Positions 6,582 to 13,415 of a DNA stretch of 16,845 nucleotides are shown here, piece after piece. The notes beneath the pieces were generated by a model. The model saw nothing but the letters and a program-made list of their open reading frames with translations. It searched no databases and was not told where the DNA came from. Both the position numbers and the translations under genes were made by a program. Within the stretch, counting starts at the first letter, position 1, and the number at the start of each line of letters is the position of its first letter. The DNA comes from DALYDK01 sp964477125 (lineage in GTDB: Bacteria; Patescibacteriota; Saccharimonadia; Saccharimonadales; CAIOMD01): contig CAYZCZ010000017.1 of assembly GCA_964477125.1 (NCBI GenBank), positions 1 to 16,845 of the forward strand, given 5' to 3'.

Positions 6582-6587
6582 TACAAT
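6582..6587 (+). promoter_or_regulatory. Putative -10 box of the alpha/beta hydrolase gene
   Basis: TACAAT ends 8 bases before ATG 6596. There is no Shine-Dalgarno sequence, and the -35 region is unclear. The expected transcription start lies at or within two bases of the start codon. Confidence 0.45.
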
Positions 6588-6595
6588 TGTTGTAT

Positions 6596-7255
6596 ATGGC
6601 AGTAAAAACACACAAATTACAGTGGCAAGAAGAAATGAATGGTGTAACTATAGACTGTTCGCTAGATATCGCTATTCATCCGGCCGAAAGCAGTGTAGTA
6701 ATGCTAATAGTACCTGGTGTAGATGGTACGGTAGACGGTTACCAAAATAAGTACGTTAATATTGCCAATAACGTGCAAACACAGCACGGTGCTGCCGTTG
6801 TTAGAATGTCTAACCCATTTATTACGTCTTACCACTGGGAAAGTAACGTTCGGCGAGCACTAGAATACATACAAGACAATGCCAAAGCTATGGCAGGCAC
6901 TAGCAAAATAGAAATAATGGTCATGGCTCATTCGGCCGGTGCCGCCATAGTTGCCTGTATTGCTTGGGAATATCCAAATATTTCACGGCTAATGCTTATA
7001 AACCCAGCGACAAAGTTAGATATGCAAAAAATAAAATACGGCCTCGCAGAATTTGGCGGTAATAAAATTACTATACTTATTGGCAGTAAAGACCCGGCTG
7101 CAGAACATGTTAAAGAGCTAACATCTGCCAATGAAACAGCTATAATGCGAACATTTGTCATAGAAGGCGCAGACCACAACTTTTCTGGCGATGCATTTGC
7201 AGTTTTTATGGGTGCACCCCACGCCCACCTGTTTAACCAAGCTTTATATTTATAG
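6596..7255 (+). CDS. Alpha/beta-hydrolase family protein
   Basis: A 219-residue protein with the alpha/beta-hydrolase plan. The strand LIVPGVDGT (38-45) carries the oxyanion-hole loop. The nucleophile elbow is AHSAG (111-115, Ser113), with Ala where GxSxG usually has Gly. A likely Asp is D166 in GSKDPA, and the catalytic His is H194 in GADHNFSG, close to the expected end of the fold. This suits a serine esterase, lipase or dienelactone-hydrolase-like enzyme; the substrate is unknown. I chose ATG 6596 over the TTG codons at 6587 and 6590, because the TTG lies inside the -10-like TACAAT and the ATG fits a leaderless transcript. It is divergent from the broken HAD gene with about 60 bases between, and is followed by radC in the same direction. 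Confidence 0.75.
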   Translation: MAVKTHKLQWQEEMNGVTIDCSLDIAIHPAESSVVMLIVPGVDGTVDGYQNKYVNIANNVQTQHGAAVVRMSNPFITSYHWESNVRRALEYIQDNAKAMAGTSKIEIMVMAHSAGAAIVACIAWEYPNISRLMLINPATKLDMQKIKYGLAEFGGNKITILIGSKDPAAEHVKELTSANETAIMRTFVIEGADHNFSGDAFAVFMGAPHAHLFNQALYL

Positions 7256-7291
7256 CGTAGATAGTCTCTATGCAATTTAACATTGCAGGGG

Positions 7292-7297
7292 TAGAAT
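7292..7297 (+). promoter_or_regulatory. Putative -10 box of radC
   Basis: TAGAAT ends 8 bases before the radC ATG at 7306. The only Shine-Dalgarno-like bases (AGGGG, 7287-7291) are 14 bases from the start codon, too far to be typical. A leaderless transcript is the simplest reading. Confidence 0.45.
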
Positions 7298-7305
7298 AAG
7301 TACTT

Positions 7306-7962
7306 ATGGTAAAAATACAAAATTTAGATATGCAGGAAAGGCCACGTGAAAAACTCATAGCCAAAGGTGCAAAATCTTTAAGCGATACGGAGTTGTTGCA
7401 GGTAATAATAGGCAGTGGTGTAAAAGGGGCAGATGTAACAAAAATATCTAAACAAATTAAAAAGTTACTAGATATATATGGTTATGATTTAACACTTTCC
7501 CAATTAAAAGACATAAAAGGGGTTAGTGATGCCACGGCAACTAAACTAGTTGCTCTCTTTGAACTTGCTAATCGAAATAACAGTAAAGACATAGTAATCA
7601 CTACAGCCGAACATGCAACCCAGCAAGTTCCGGAACTCCGCACTGCTACACAAGAACATCTGGTTGTATTAAGTTTAGACGGTGCCAATAGGCTAATAAA
7701 AAAGCGTGTTATTAGTATTGGTACGCTAAACGCCAGTCTAGTACATCCGCGTGAAGTATTTGCAGATGCCATAGCTGATAGAGCAGCGAGTATTATTGTC
7801 CTTCATAACCACCCTAGCGGAACACTAAAACCCAGCGATGCCGACGAAGCAATAACAAAACGTCTTAGCGATGCTGGCAAGCTATTGGGCATAGGCCTTT
7901 TAGACCACGTTATAATCACCAAAACAGAACATTATAGCTTTACAGATGACAACAAGTTATAA
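7306..7962 (+). CDS. radC: RadC/UPF0758 family JAMM-domain protein
   Basis: A 218-residue protein, the usual length for RadC. The N-terminus has the characteristic RPREKL and LSDTELL motifs (12-17, 25-31). A helix-hairpin-helix-like segment follows around 60-85 (LKDIKGVSDATATKL). The C-terminal MPN/JAB domain holds the complete JAMM metal site: E150 in HPREVF, H167 and H169 in LHNHPSG, and D180 in PSDAD. Despite the name, a DNA-repair role is not established for this family, and a DNA-related or peptidase role remains open. The 3' end of the gene contains the predicted promoter of hsdM, and the next start is 32 bases downstream. RadC-like genes are frequent near defence and mobile loci, but here the type I system starts under its own promoter. 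Confidence 0.92.
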   Translation: MVKIQNLDMQERPREKLIAKGAKSLSDTELLQVIIGSGVKGADVTKISKQIKKLLDIYGYDLTLSQLKDIKGVSDATATKLVALFELANRNNSKDIVITTAEHATQQVPELRTATQEHLVVLSLDGANRLIKKRVISIGTLNASLVHPREVFADAIADRAASIIVLHNHPSGTLKPSDADEAITKRLSDAGKLLGIGLLDHVIITKTEHYSFTDDNKL

Positions 7963-7974
7963 ACAACGTACAAT
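7946..7974 (+). promoter_or_regulatory. Sigma70-type promoter of hsdM
   Basis: ATGACA (7946-7951, five of six matches to TTGACA) and TACAAT (7969-7974) are separated by 17 bases. The -35 lies inside the radC coding end. Transcription should start near 7981, at the ribosome site AAGGAG (7982-7987), which stands 7 bases before the TTG start. The mRNA leader is thus only about 14 bases. Confidence 0.6.
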
Positions 7975-7994
7975 TTAAGCTAAGGAGATATATT

Positions 7995-9485
7995 TTGGAT
8001 ATACAGCATATAGAGGCAACGCTTTGGCAAGCGGCAGATAAATTACGTAATAATATGGACGCGGCGGAATATAAGCATATTGCACTGGGTCTAATATTTT
8101 TGAAATACGTATCAGATGCTTTTGATGAACGGCATAAAAAACTAAAAGATACACCAAATGCAGATCCAGAAGACCGCGATGAATATACAAGTGAGAATGT
8201 TTTTTGGGTTCCAGTTGAAGCTCGTTGGGCAAACCTAAAAGCTAATGCAAAACAGCCAACAATCGGCGTGCTTGTAGATAGTGCTATGGATGCGATAGAA
8301 CGCGACAACCCAAGTCTTAAAGGTGTTTTACCTAAAGAATATGCCAAAGAACGTTTAGACAAGCGCCGCCTTGGTGAGCTAATTGATACATTTAGCAATA
8401 TTCAGTTTCCAGATGGCCACGCAAGCAAAGACTTGCTAGGCCGTATTTACGAATACTTTATGGGTATGTTTGCCGATGCAGAAGGCAAGCGTGGTGGGCA
8501 GTTCTATACACCACGAAGTATTGTCAAATTACTTGTTGCTATGCTTGCCCCTAAGCCTGGTGCGCGCGTTTATGACCCTTGTTGTGGTAGTGGCGGTATG
8601 TTTGTACAGTCAGAAGAATTCATTAAAGAGCATGCTGGCCGAATAGGTGATATTGCCGTGTACGGACAAGAATCTAACCAAACCACCTGGAAGCTTGCCA
8701 AAATGAACATGGCTATTCGTGGTATTGGGGCAGATATTAAATATGGCGATACACTTCATAATGATCAACTGCCAGACCTCAAAGCAGATATAGTTATAGC
8801 TAATCCGCCATTTAATGTTAGTGACTGGGGCGGAGAAACACTCAAAAACGACGTTCGTTGGCAGTTCTGCACGCCACCTACTGGTAATGCTAACTTTGCT
8901 TGGGTGCAACATTTTGTACATCATTTAAGCCCAACAGGTACAGCTGGTTTTGTACTGGCAAATGGAAGCATGAGTAGCCAAAGTTCCGGAGAGGGTGAAA
9001 TCCGCAAAAAGTTGGTAGAAAAGGATTTGGTAGACTGTATAGTTACTCTCCCAAGCCAGCTATTCTTCAATACTGGCATTCCAGCGTGCTTATGGTTTGT
9101 GTCACGCGACCGATCAAACCGTAAAGGCAAAGTGTTGTTCATAGACGGCCGTAATTTAGGCCAAATGATAAACCGACGTAACCGCGAGCTAACCGATTCT
9201 GATATTTCCAAGGTAACGCAAGCGTACGAAAGTTTTAAAGAGTCTAGTGTAGTAGAAGATGTGGCTGGTTTTGTAAAGATTGCAAACCATGAAGATATCA
9301 AAGAGCAAGATTTTGTTTTAACACCAGGTAGGTACGTTGGCAGCGAAGCCGTAGAAGATGACGACGAAGTGTTCGAAGAAAAAATGCAACGCCTTACCAA
9401 CGAACTAAACGAGCAGTTTGCCCAAAGTCACGACCTAGAAGCCAAGATCAAAGAAAACCTAAAGAAGATTGGCTATGAACTTTAA
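7995..9485 (+). CDS. hsdM: Type I restriction-modification system methyltransferase subunit
   Basis: A 496-residue HsdM. It has the N-terminal helical domain (about 5-140) and GQFYTPRSIVKLL (168-180), the hallmark of the N6-adenine methyltransferase domain. SAM-binding motif I is VYDPCCGSGGMF (192-203) and the catalytic motif IV is NPPF (270-273). A C-terminal coiled-coil-like tail rich in Glu, Lys and Leu should contact HsdS. Two copies with one HsdS form the modification enzyme; adding HsdR gives the restriction complex. The start is TTG, supported by AAGGAG at 7-base spacing. Unlike the following genes, it is separated from fic by 138 bases and has its own promoter. This could allow methylation to be established before restriction. 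Confidence 0.95.
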   Translation: MDIQHIEATLWQAADKLRNNMDAAEYKHIALGLIFLKYVSDAFDERHKKLKDTPNADPEDRDEYTSENVFWVPVEARWANLKANAKQPTIGVLVDSAMDAIERDNPSLKGVLPKEYAKERLDKRRLGELIDTFSNIQFPDGHASKDLLGRIYEYFMGMFADAEGKRGGQFYTPRSIVKLLVAMLAPKPGARVYDPCCGSGGMFVQSEEFIKEHAGRIGDIAVYGQESNQTTWKLAKMNMAIRGIGADIKYGDTLHNDQLPDLKADIVIANPPFNVSDWGGETLKNDVRWQFCTPPTGNANFAWVQHFVHHLSPTGTAGFVLANGSMSSQSSGEGEIRKKLVEKDLVDCIVTLPSQLFFNTGIPACLWFVSRDRSNRKGKVLFIDGRNLGQMINRRNRELTDSDISKVTQAYESFKESSVVEDVAGFVKIANHEDIKEQDFVLTPGRYVGSEAVEDDDEVFEEKMQRLTNELNEQFAQSHDLEAKIKENLKKIGYEL

Positions 9486-9491
9486 CCAAGC

Positions 9492-9532
9492 ACTTTATAG
9501 CATTTATAAGGTACCACGTTATAACTTTATAG
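9492..9532 (+). repeat. Direct repeat ACTTTATAG upstream of fic
   Basis: ACTTTATAG occurs at 9492-9500 and 9524-9532. The core ACTTTA is shared with the half-sites nearer the fic promoter. It may extend the same binding-site family or be chance in AT-rich DNA. Confidence 0.35.
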
Positions 9533-9580
9533 TTAGCAGTTTATTTTACCTTGACCTTACATCACGCATAGCAATGTTAA

Positions 9581-9623
9581 GTAAAGTGTGTTATACTTTA
9601 CATGTTAGTAAGGAATGTAAAGT
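9581..9623 (+). promoter_or_regulatory. Half-site array overlapping the fic promoter and start codon
   Basis: Three copies of one heptamer occur in alternating orientation: GTAAAGT (9581-9587), ACTTTAC (9595-9601) and GTAAAGT (9617-9623). The second and third extend to a perfect nine-base inverted repeat, ACTTTACAT (9595-9603) and ATGTAAAGT (9615-9623). The array overlaps the predicted -10 TATACT (9592-9597) and ends right at the fic ATG (9624). The ribosome site AAGGA lies between the arms. Because transcription from that -10 would start inside the array, a DNA operator is more likely than an mRNA hairpin. Confidence 0.6.
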
Positions 9624-10766
9624 ATGCAAGTAGGCAAATTTATACAGCAACCACAAGGTTTCAAGGCCTTTATACCAGACGAGTTTCCGCCTGTTAAGGC
9701 ACCAGTTTTTAGTACCGAAGTTCATATGGCAAATACCGATGCTACACTCGCGTTAGGCAAGTTAGACGGAGTTGCGCAGCTAATTCCCGACATTGACTTC
9801 TTCACATTCATGTATGTGCGAAAAGAAGCGGCTCTATCTAGCAACATAGAGGGCACCATGGCGACGATGCATGATTCGCTAAAAGCAAGTATAGAGATAA
9901 CTGAGGGTATCCCACGCGATGTTGAAAATATTATTCATTACATTGATGCAGTCAAACATGGCAGAGAACGATTGAATAAAATGCCACTTACCTTAAGAGT
10001 TATCCGTGAGCTTCATCACAAACTTATGAGAGGTACACAAGAAGGAATTGGCAAGACTCCAGGCGAATTTAGAAAGTCCCAGAACTGGATTGGAGGTACT
10101 CGCCCGGACAACGCTGATTTTGTACCGCCTCCTGCACATGAGCTAAACCGTGTGCTAGGTGATTTTGAAACTTTTATTAATACATATGGTGAATTTCCGC
10201 CGCTTATTAAAGCCGCACTAATGCATGCGCAGTTTGAAACAATACACCCCTTCCTAGATGGCAACGGTCGAACAGGGCGTCTGCTAATTACATTGCAGCT
10301 ATGTAATGACAAAGTACTAGAATATCCTATCTTATATTTATCTGAATATTTCAAAAGAAACCGCGACACTTACTTTGCGAGGCTATCTGATTACCATAAC
10401 AAAGGTTTGGTTGAGCGTTGGCTTATTTTCTTTTTGGAAGGTGTACATGAAGTTGCGGTTGAGGCATTAGATGTTTCAAAACGCATAGTTGTACTTAGAG
10501 AAAACGATATGCAAAAAATTCATGGTCTGGGCGGCAAACAAGCACCTTCAGCACTGAAATTATTGCTAGGACTTTACAAACAACCAATTGTTGACATAGC
10601 AACCGTAGAAACAATTACTGGTCTAAGCAGACCTGCAGCCAATAGCCTTGTACAGAAAATGTTGGAAATAAGCATACTAAAACAGATAGACGAGTCGGTA
10701 AAGTATGGTAGACAATTTAGCTATGATGCCTACCTTGATCTTTTTACAAAAAAGGATAAAAGATGA
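9624..10766 (+). CDS. Class II Fic protein AMP-transferase with C-terminal winged helix
   Basis: A 380-residue protein with the layout of Shewanella SoFic. The N-terminal region contains the inhibitory-helix motif SSNIEG (72-77; S/T-x3-E-G/N, E76 being the inhibitory Glu). The Fic core carries the full catalytic signature HPFLDGNGRTGR (208-219; H208 is the base), and a C-terminal winged-helix domain spans about 305-375. It should transfer AMP from ATP to a hydroxyl on a target protein and be self-inhibited by E76. The winged helix could bind the half-sites over its own start. It lies between hsdM and hsdS and overlaps the DUF4145 gene by four bases (ATGA). Fic genes inside type I restriction loci are known; whether they modify HsdM/R/S or a host target is unsettled. 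The ribosome site is AAGGA (9610-9614), ten bases before ATG. Confidence 0.92.
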   Translation: MQVGKFIQQPQGFKAFIPDEFPPVKAPVFSTEVHMANTDATLALGKLDGVAQLIPDIDFFTFMYVRKEAALSSNIEGTMATMHDSLKASIEITEGIPRDVENIIHYIDAVKHGRERLNKMPLTLRVIRELHHKLMRGTQEGIGKTPGEFRKSQNWIGGTRPDNADFVPPPAHELNRVLGDFETFINTYGEFPPLIKAALMHAQFETIHPFLDGNGRTGRLLITLQLCNDKVLEYPILYLSEYFKRNRDTYFARLSDYHNKGLVERWLIFFLEGVHEVAVEALDVSKRIVVLRENDMQKIHGLGGKQAPSALKLLLGLYKQPIVDIATVETITGLSRPAANSLVQKMLEISILKQIDESVKYGRQFSYDAYLDLFTKKDKR

Positions 10767-11410
10767 CCAGAAAAATTCCCTATGTAACGCCTTTTTACCA
10801 AGGTCAAAGATACAATTGCCCACACTGTCATGCCTTTTCAAATATGGTTTGGTTTAATCCGACGGATCGAACAGCTCGGACCGCACCACAACCTTCAATG
10901 AAAGATACAGAAGTATCGAAATGTTCAAGCTGTTTACTGTTTTCTCATTGGGTAGATCACGAAATGGTTTATCCCATGTTAGAAATTAGTGTTGATGATC
11001 CAAACGAAGACCTGCCCCCTGATATAAAAAAGGACTATTTAGAAGCTGCATATATTATTGGTCATTCACCGAGGGGTGCTGCTGCACTCCTGCGACTTGC
11101 TATTCAAAAACTCTGCGATGAACTAATAAAAGATAAGGGAGACCTGAACTTTAAGATAGGAAAGCTGGTTGAGAACGGTTTAAATAAAAAAGTACAACAA
11201 GCTCTAGATGTAGTAAGGGTAGTTGGCAACAATGCCATACATCCGGGACAAATTGACCTGAAGGACAAACCTGAGACTGCAAATCAGCTTTTTATTTTGG
11301 TTAACATGGTAGCACAGCAGATGATTACCGAAGTAGCTGAAGTTGACGCGATGTTTGAGTCTTTGCCTGATGCTGCAAAAAAAGGCATCAAACAAAGAGA
11401 TGCAAAATAA
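10763..11410 (+). CDS. Zinc-ribbon DUF4145-like protein
   Basis: A 215-residue protein. The N-terminus has two Cys pairs, CPHC (19-22) and CSSC (54-57), forming a likely zinc ribbon. The C-terminal half resembles DUF4145: SPRGAAALLRLAIQKLCDEL (102-121), then a short loop, then VRVVGNNAIHPGQID (151-165). It is all-helical and ends in a helix with Asn-rich and Leu-rich faces. DUF4145 proteins commonly occur inside type I restriction operons and other defence loci; no activity is established. The N-terminal His/Cys-rich part suggests nucleic-acid or protein contact. It overlaps fic by four bases and hsdS by one base (TAATG), so expression should be coupled to both. AAGGA (10752-10756) in the fic end is the ribosome site. 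Confidence 0.82.
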   Translation: MTRKIPYVTPFYQGQRYNCPHCHAFSNMVWFNPTDRTARTAPQPSMKDTEVSKCSSCLLFSHWVDHEMVYPMLEISVDDPNEDLPPDIKKDYLEAAYIIGHSPRGAAALLRLAIQKLCDELIKDKGDLNFKIGKLVENGLNKKVQQALDVVRVVGNNAIHPGQIDLKDKPETANQLFILVNMVAQQMITEVAEVDAMFESLPDAAKKGIKQRDAK

Positions 11411-12579
11411 TGGCAACGACTGTTATTCTTGGAGATATTGGCTATGTTATCACAGGTAAGACGCCGCCAAAATCTAATCCAGATTATTGGGGTTATGATT
11501 TGGACTTCATAACGCCAACAGATTTCACAGATTCAAGATACGTAACACCAGTTAGAAAACTCTCAGCCAAAGGTGCTGAAGCAATGCACAGAGTCCTATG
11601 TCCTGCAAATTCAGTAATTGTTACCTGCATTGGTTCAGACATGGGCAAAGTAGCCTTATCCAAGAAACCTTATATATCAAATCAACAAATAAACACGATA
11701 GTCATTAACCCAATGAAGGCCGACGCTAGCTTTATCTACTATTTAATTAAATTTAACCGTCCTTTGCTGCGAAAGTATGCTGAAAGTGGCGGATCGACGA
11801 TGCCAATTATTAATAAATCAACTTTTGAGAAATTAGAATTTGATGTACCCGAGTTAGATGAACAGAAGAAAATTGCGGATATTCTTGGAACTATCGATGA
11901 GAAGATTGAGCTGAATCGGCGAATGAATGAAACTTTGGAGCGTATCGGGCAATCCTTATTTAAGCAATTCTTCATATCCAATCCCGAAACAGCAAATTGG
12001 AAGGATAAAATACTTAGAGAAATACTAGAAATTCGTAATGGTTGTGCCTTCAAAAGCGGTGATTATGTAGCGTCTGGTATCCCAGTCGTAAGGACTACGA
12101 ATTTCACTAACAACGGAACAGTATTACTTGATGACGTAGTTTACCTAACTGAGGAAAATGCAGAAAAATACAAGAATTTTCAACTTGTTAAACAAGATTT
12201 ATTGGTAGTAATGGTTGGCGCTAGTCTTGGAAAAACCGTTAGGGTACCATCAAATATATTACCTGCTTTGCAAAACCAGAACATGTGGTGTTTCCGTGCA
12301 AAATTACCCGAAGATCAAAATTTTATATCCTATAAAATGGTGCAACTTATTAAAGAAAATATAGGTTCTGGCTCGGGTAGTGCACGTGAGTTTTTTAGGA
12401 AAGATTATTTTTATAAGCTAATTGCTTCTTATCCATCTAAGCATACTTTAAATTTGTTTAATTTATCTATCAATCCGATAATCGATAAGATGGATGATAA
12501 TATTTCAGAAATCCAAACCCTCATCACTCTCCGCGACTCATTATTGCCCCGCCTAATTTCAGGAAAGATAAAGTCATGA
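11410..12579 (+). CDS. hsdS: Type I restriction-modification specificity subunit
   Basis: A 389-residue HsdS with the usual two target-recognition domains separated by conserved helices. The first starts LGDIGYVITGKTPPK and includes SNQQINTI. The central spacer is ELDEQKKIADILGTIDEKI, followed by ELNRRMNETLE and SLFKQFF. The second begins KILREILEIRNGCAFKSGDY and includes LLVVMVGASLGKT and LQNQNMWCF. The C-terminal spacer repeats the helical pattern (ISEIQTLITLRDSLLPRLISG). The protein reads a bipartite DNA target, one half per domain, and bridges two HsdM copies. The target sequence cannot be deduced here. It overlaps DUF4145 by one base and the downstream gene by four. The gene looks AT-rich compared with hsdM and hsdR, as is common where recognition domains are exchanged. 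Confidence 0.93.
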   Translation: MATTVILGDIGYVITGKTPPKSNPDYWGYDLDFITPTDFTDSRYVTPVRKLSAKGAEAMHRVLCPANSVIVTCIGSDMGKVALSKKPYISNQQINTIVINPMKADASFIYYLIKFNRPLLRKYAESGGSTMPIINKSTFEKLEFDVPELDEQKKIADILGTIDEKIELNRRMNETLERIGQSLFKQFFISNPETANWKDKILREILEIRNGCAFKSGDYVASGIPVVRTTNFTNNGTVLLDDVVYLTEENAEKYKNFQLVKQDLLVVMVGASLGKTVRVPSNILPALQNQNMWCFRAKLPEDQNFISYKMVQLIKENIGSGSGSAREFFRKDYFYKLIASYPSKHTLNLFNLSINPIIDKMDDNISEIQTLITLRDSLLPRLISGKIKS

Positions 12580-13415
12580 ACAAAAAGAAAAGATATTTCT
12601 CACAAAGAAATGGTAGTGCGAATGCAGATGGATATAACTTCCAAGGGCTTAGGCAGTTATTTCTTTCGTACTACTTCTGGGCAAAAAAGAATAAATATTT
12701 CGTAGAAGCCTTAGGTACAAGTAGCCAGCAAGGATACATTGACAGTGTAGATGAACTTCTTGTAGAAGAAATCGGGAAAGGAAACCTATGGTTAGTTGAC
12801 AAGCCTTGGATTCATGGCTTGGATGATCTCTTCGATATTATTGAATTTCTTTATGAACACATTTCAATTCCACAAGACTCAAAAGAAGAGATGATAAAGG
12901 GTCTTTTCGGCCTACAGCCTGCGCAAATATACAGTAATTTTGACAAAAAAACCGCAAAAAAAGACTATAGAACTAAAGTAAACTCACTACTAGATGGCTA
13001 CATAGAAAAATATGAGTTAACTGCCTCAGGCTTTATAGAAATTAAAATCGATAATGGTCATAAAGATCTAGTATATAAAGGTGTGTTTACAGCCGATAGC
13101 ACCCTAAATGATAGAATACTAAAAGCTGTGAAAGATTACAAAAGATCTAGAGGTGACCTTGATGCTATGCACGACGCAGTTAGAACACTTGCTGATGTGT
13201 TCGAGAGCTTAAAAAAATCTGGAAAGCTACGCTTAGATAGCAAAGATGAAAATGATCTATTTAATATCGCTAATAATTTTGCAATCCGACATGCAGATCC
13301 AAAACAGAAAACAAATTATGATAGGGGAATTTGGCTTGAATGGATGTTCTTTTATTATCTAGCGACTGCAAATGCTGTATTAAAACTTATGGAGAGTAAA
13401 AATGACAGAAGATAA
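12576..13415 (+). CDS. Unrecognised 279-residue protein in the type I restriction operon
   Basis: I do not recognise this protein with certainty. It has no signal peptide or membrane segment. The basic N-terminus (MNKKKRYFSQRNG) is followed by YNFQGLRQLFLSYYFWAKKN and a helical region to about residue 140. A short beta segment (about 150-172: GFIEIKI, LVYKGVF) comes next, and then a helical C-terminal domain. The most conserved-looking stretch is NNFAIRHADPKQKTNYDRG (233-251), followed by IWLEWMFFYYLATANAV, a helix that is aromatic but not long enough for a membrane span. The C-terminal part recalls domains in abortive-infection (AbiJ-like) proteins, but that is a weak impression. A loose HEPN-like R192-x6-H199 is present, though its context is not typical. 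The gene overlaps hsdS by four bases (ATGA, with AGGAAAG upstream) and hsdR by 14, so it is expressed with the restriction complex. Confidence 0.75.
   Translation: MNKKKRYFSQRNGSANADGYNFQGLRQLFLSYYFWAKKNKYFVEALGTSSQQGYIDSVDELLVEEIGKGNLWLVDKPWIHGLDDLFDIIEFLYEHISIPQDSKEEMIKGLFGLQPAQIYSNFDKKTAKKDYRTKVNSLLDGYIEKYELTASGFIEIKIDNGHKDLVYKGVFTADSTLNDRILKAVKDYKRSRGDLDAMHDAVRTLADVFESLKKSGKLRLDSKDENDLFNIANNFAIRHADPKQKTNYDRGIWLEWMFFYYLATANAVLKLMESKNDRR

Noticed and set aside
7940..9400. Long minus-strand frames (152, 104 and 159 residues) opposite hsdM
   Set aside because: They contain Ser/Leu-rich translations without domains or ribosome sites and lie opposite a gene with complete methyltransferase motifs; they are reverse-frame shadows.
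3355..12579. UGA recoded as Gly, as in some CPR lineages
   Set aside because: TGA terminates the glycosyltransferase, Fic, HsdS and HAD-like frames at sensible protein ends and does not interrupt any recognisable domain.
12576..13415. HEPN ribonuclease active site (R192-x6-H199) in the 279-residue protein
   Set aside because: The spacing is allowed but the polar residue after Arg and the surrounding pattern are not typical, so I do not call it a HEPN domain.
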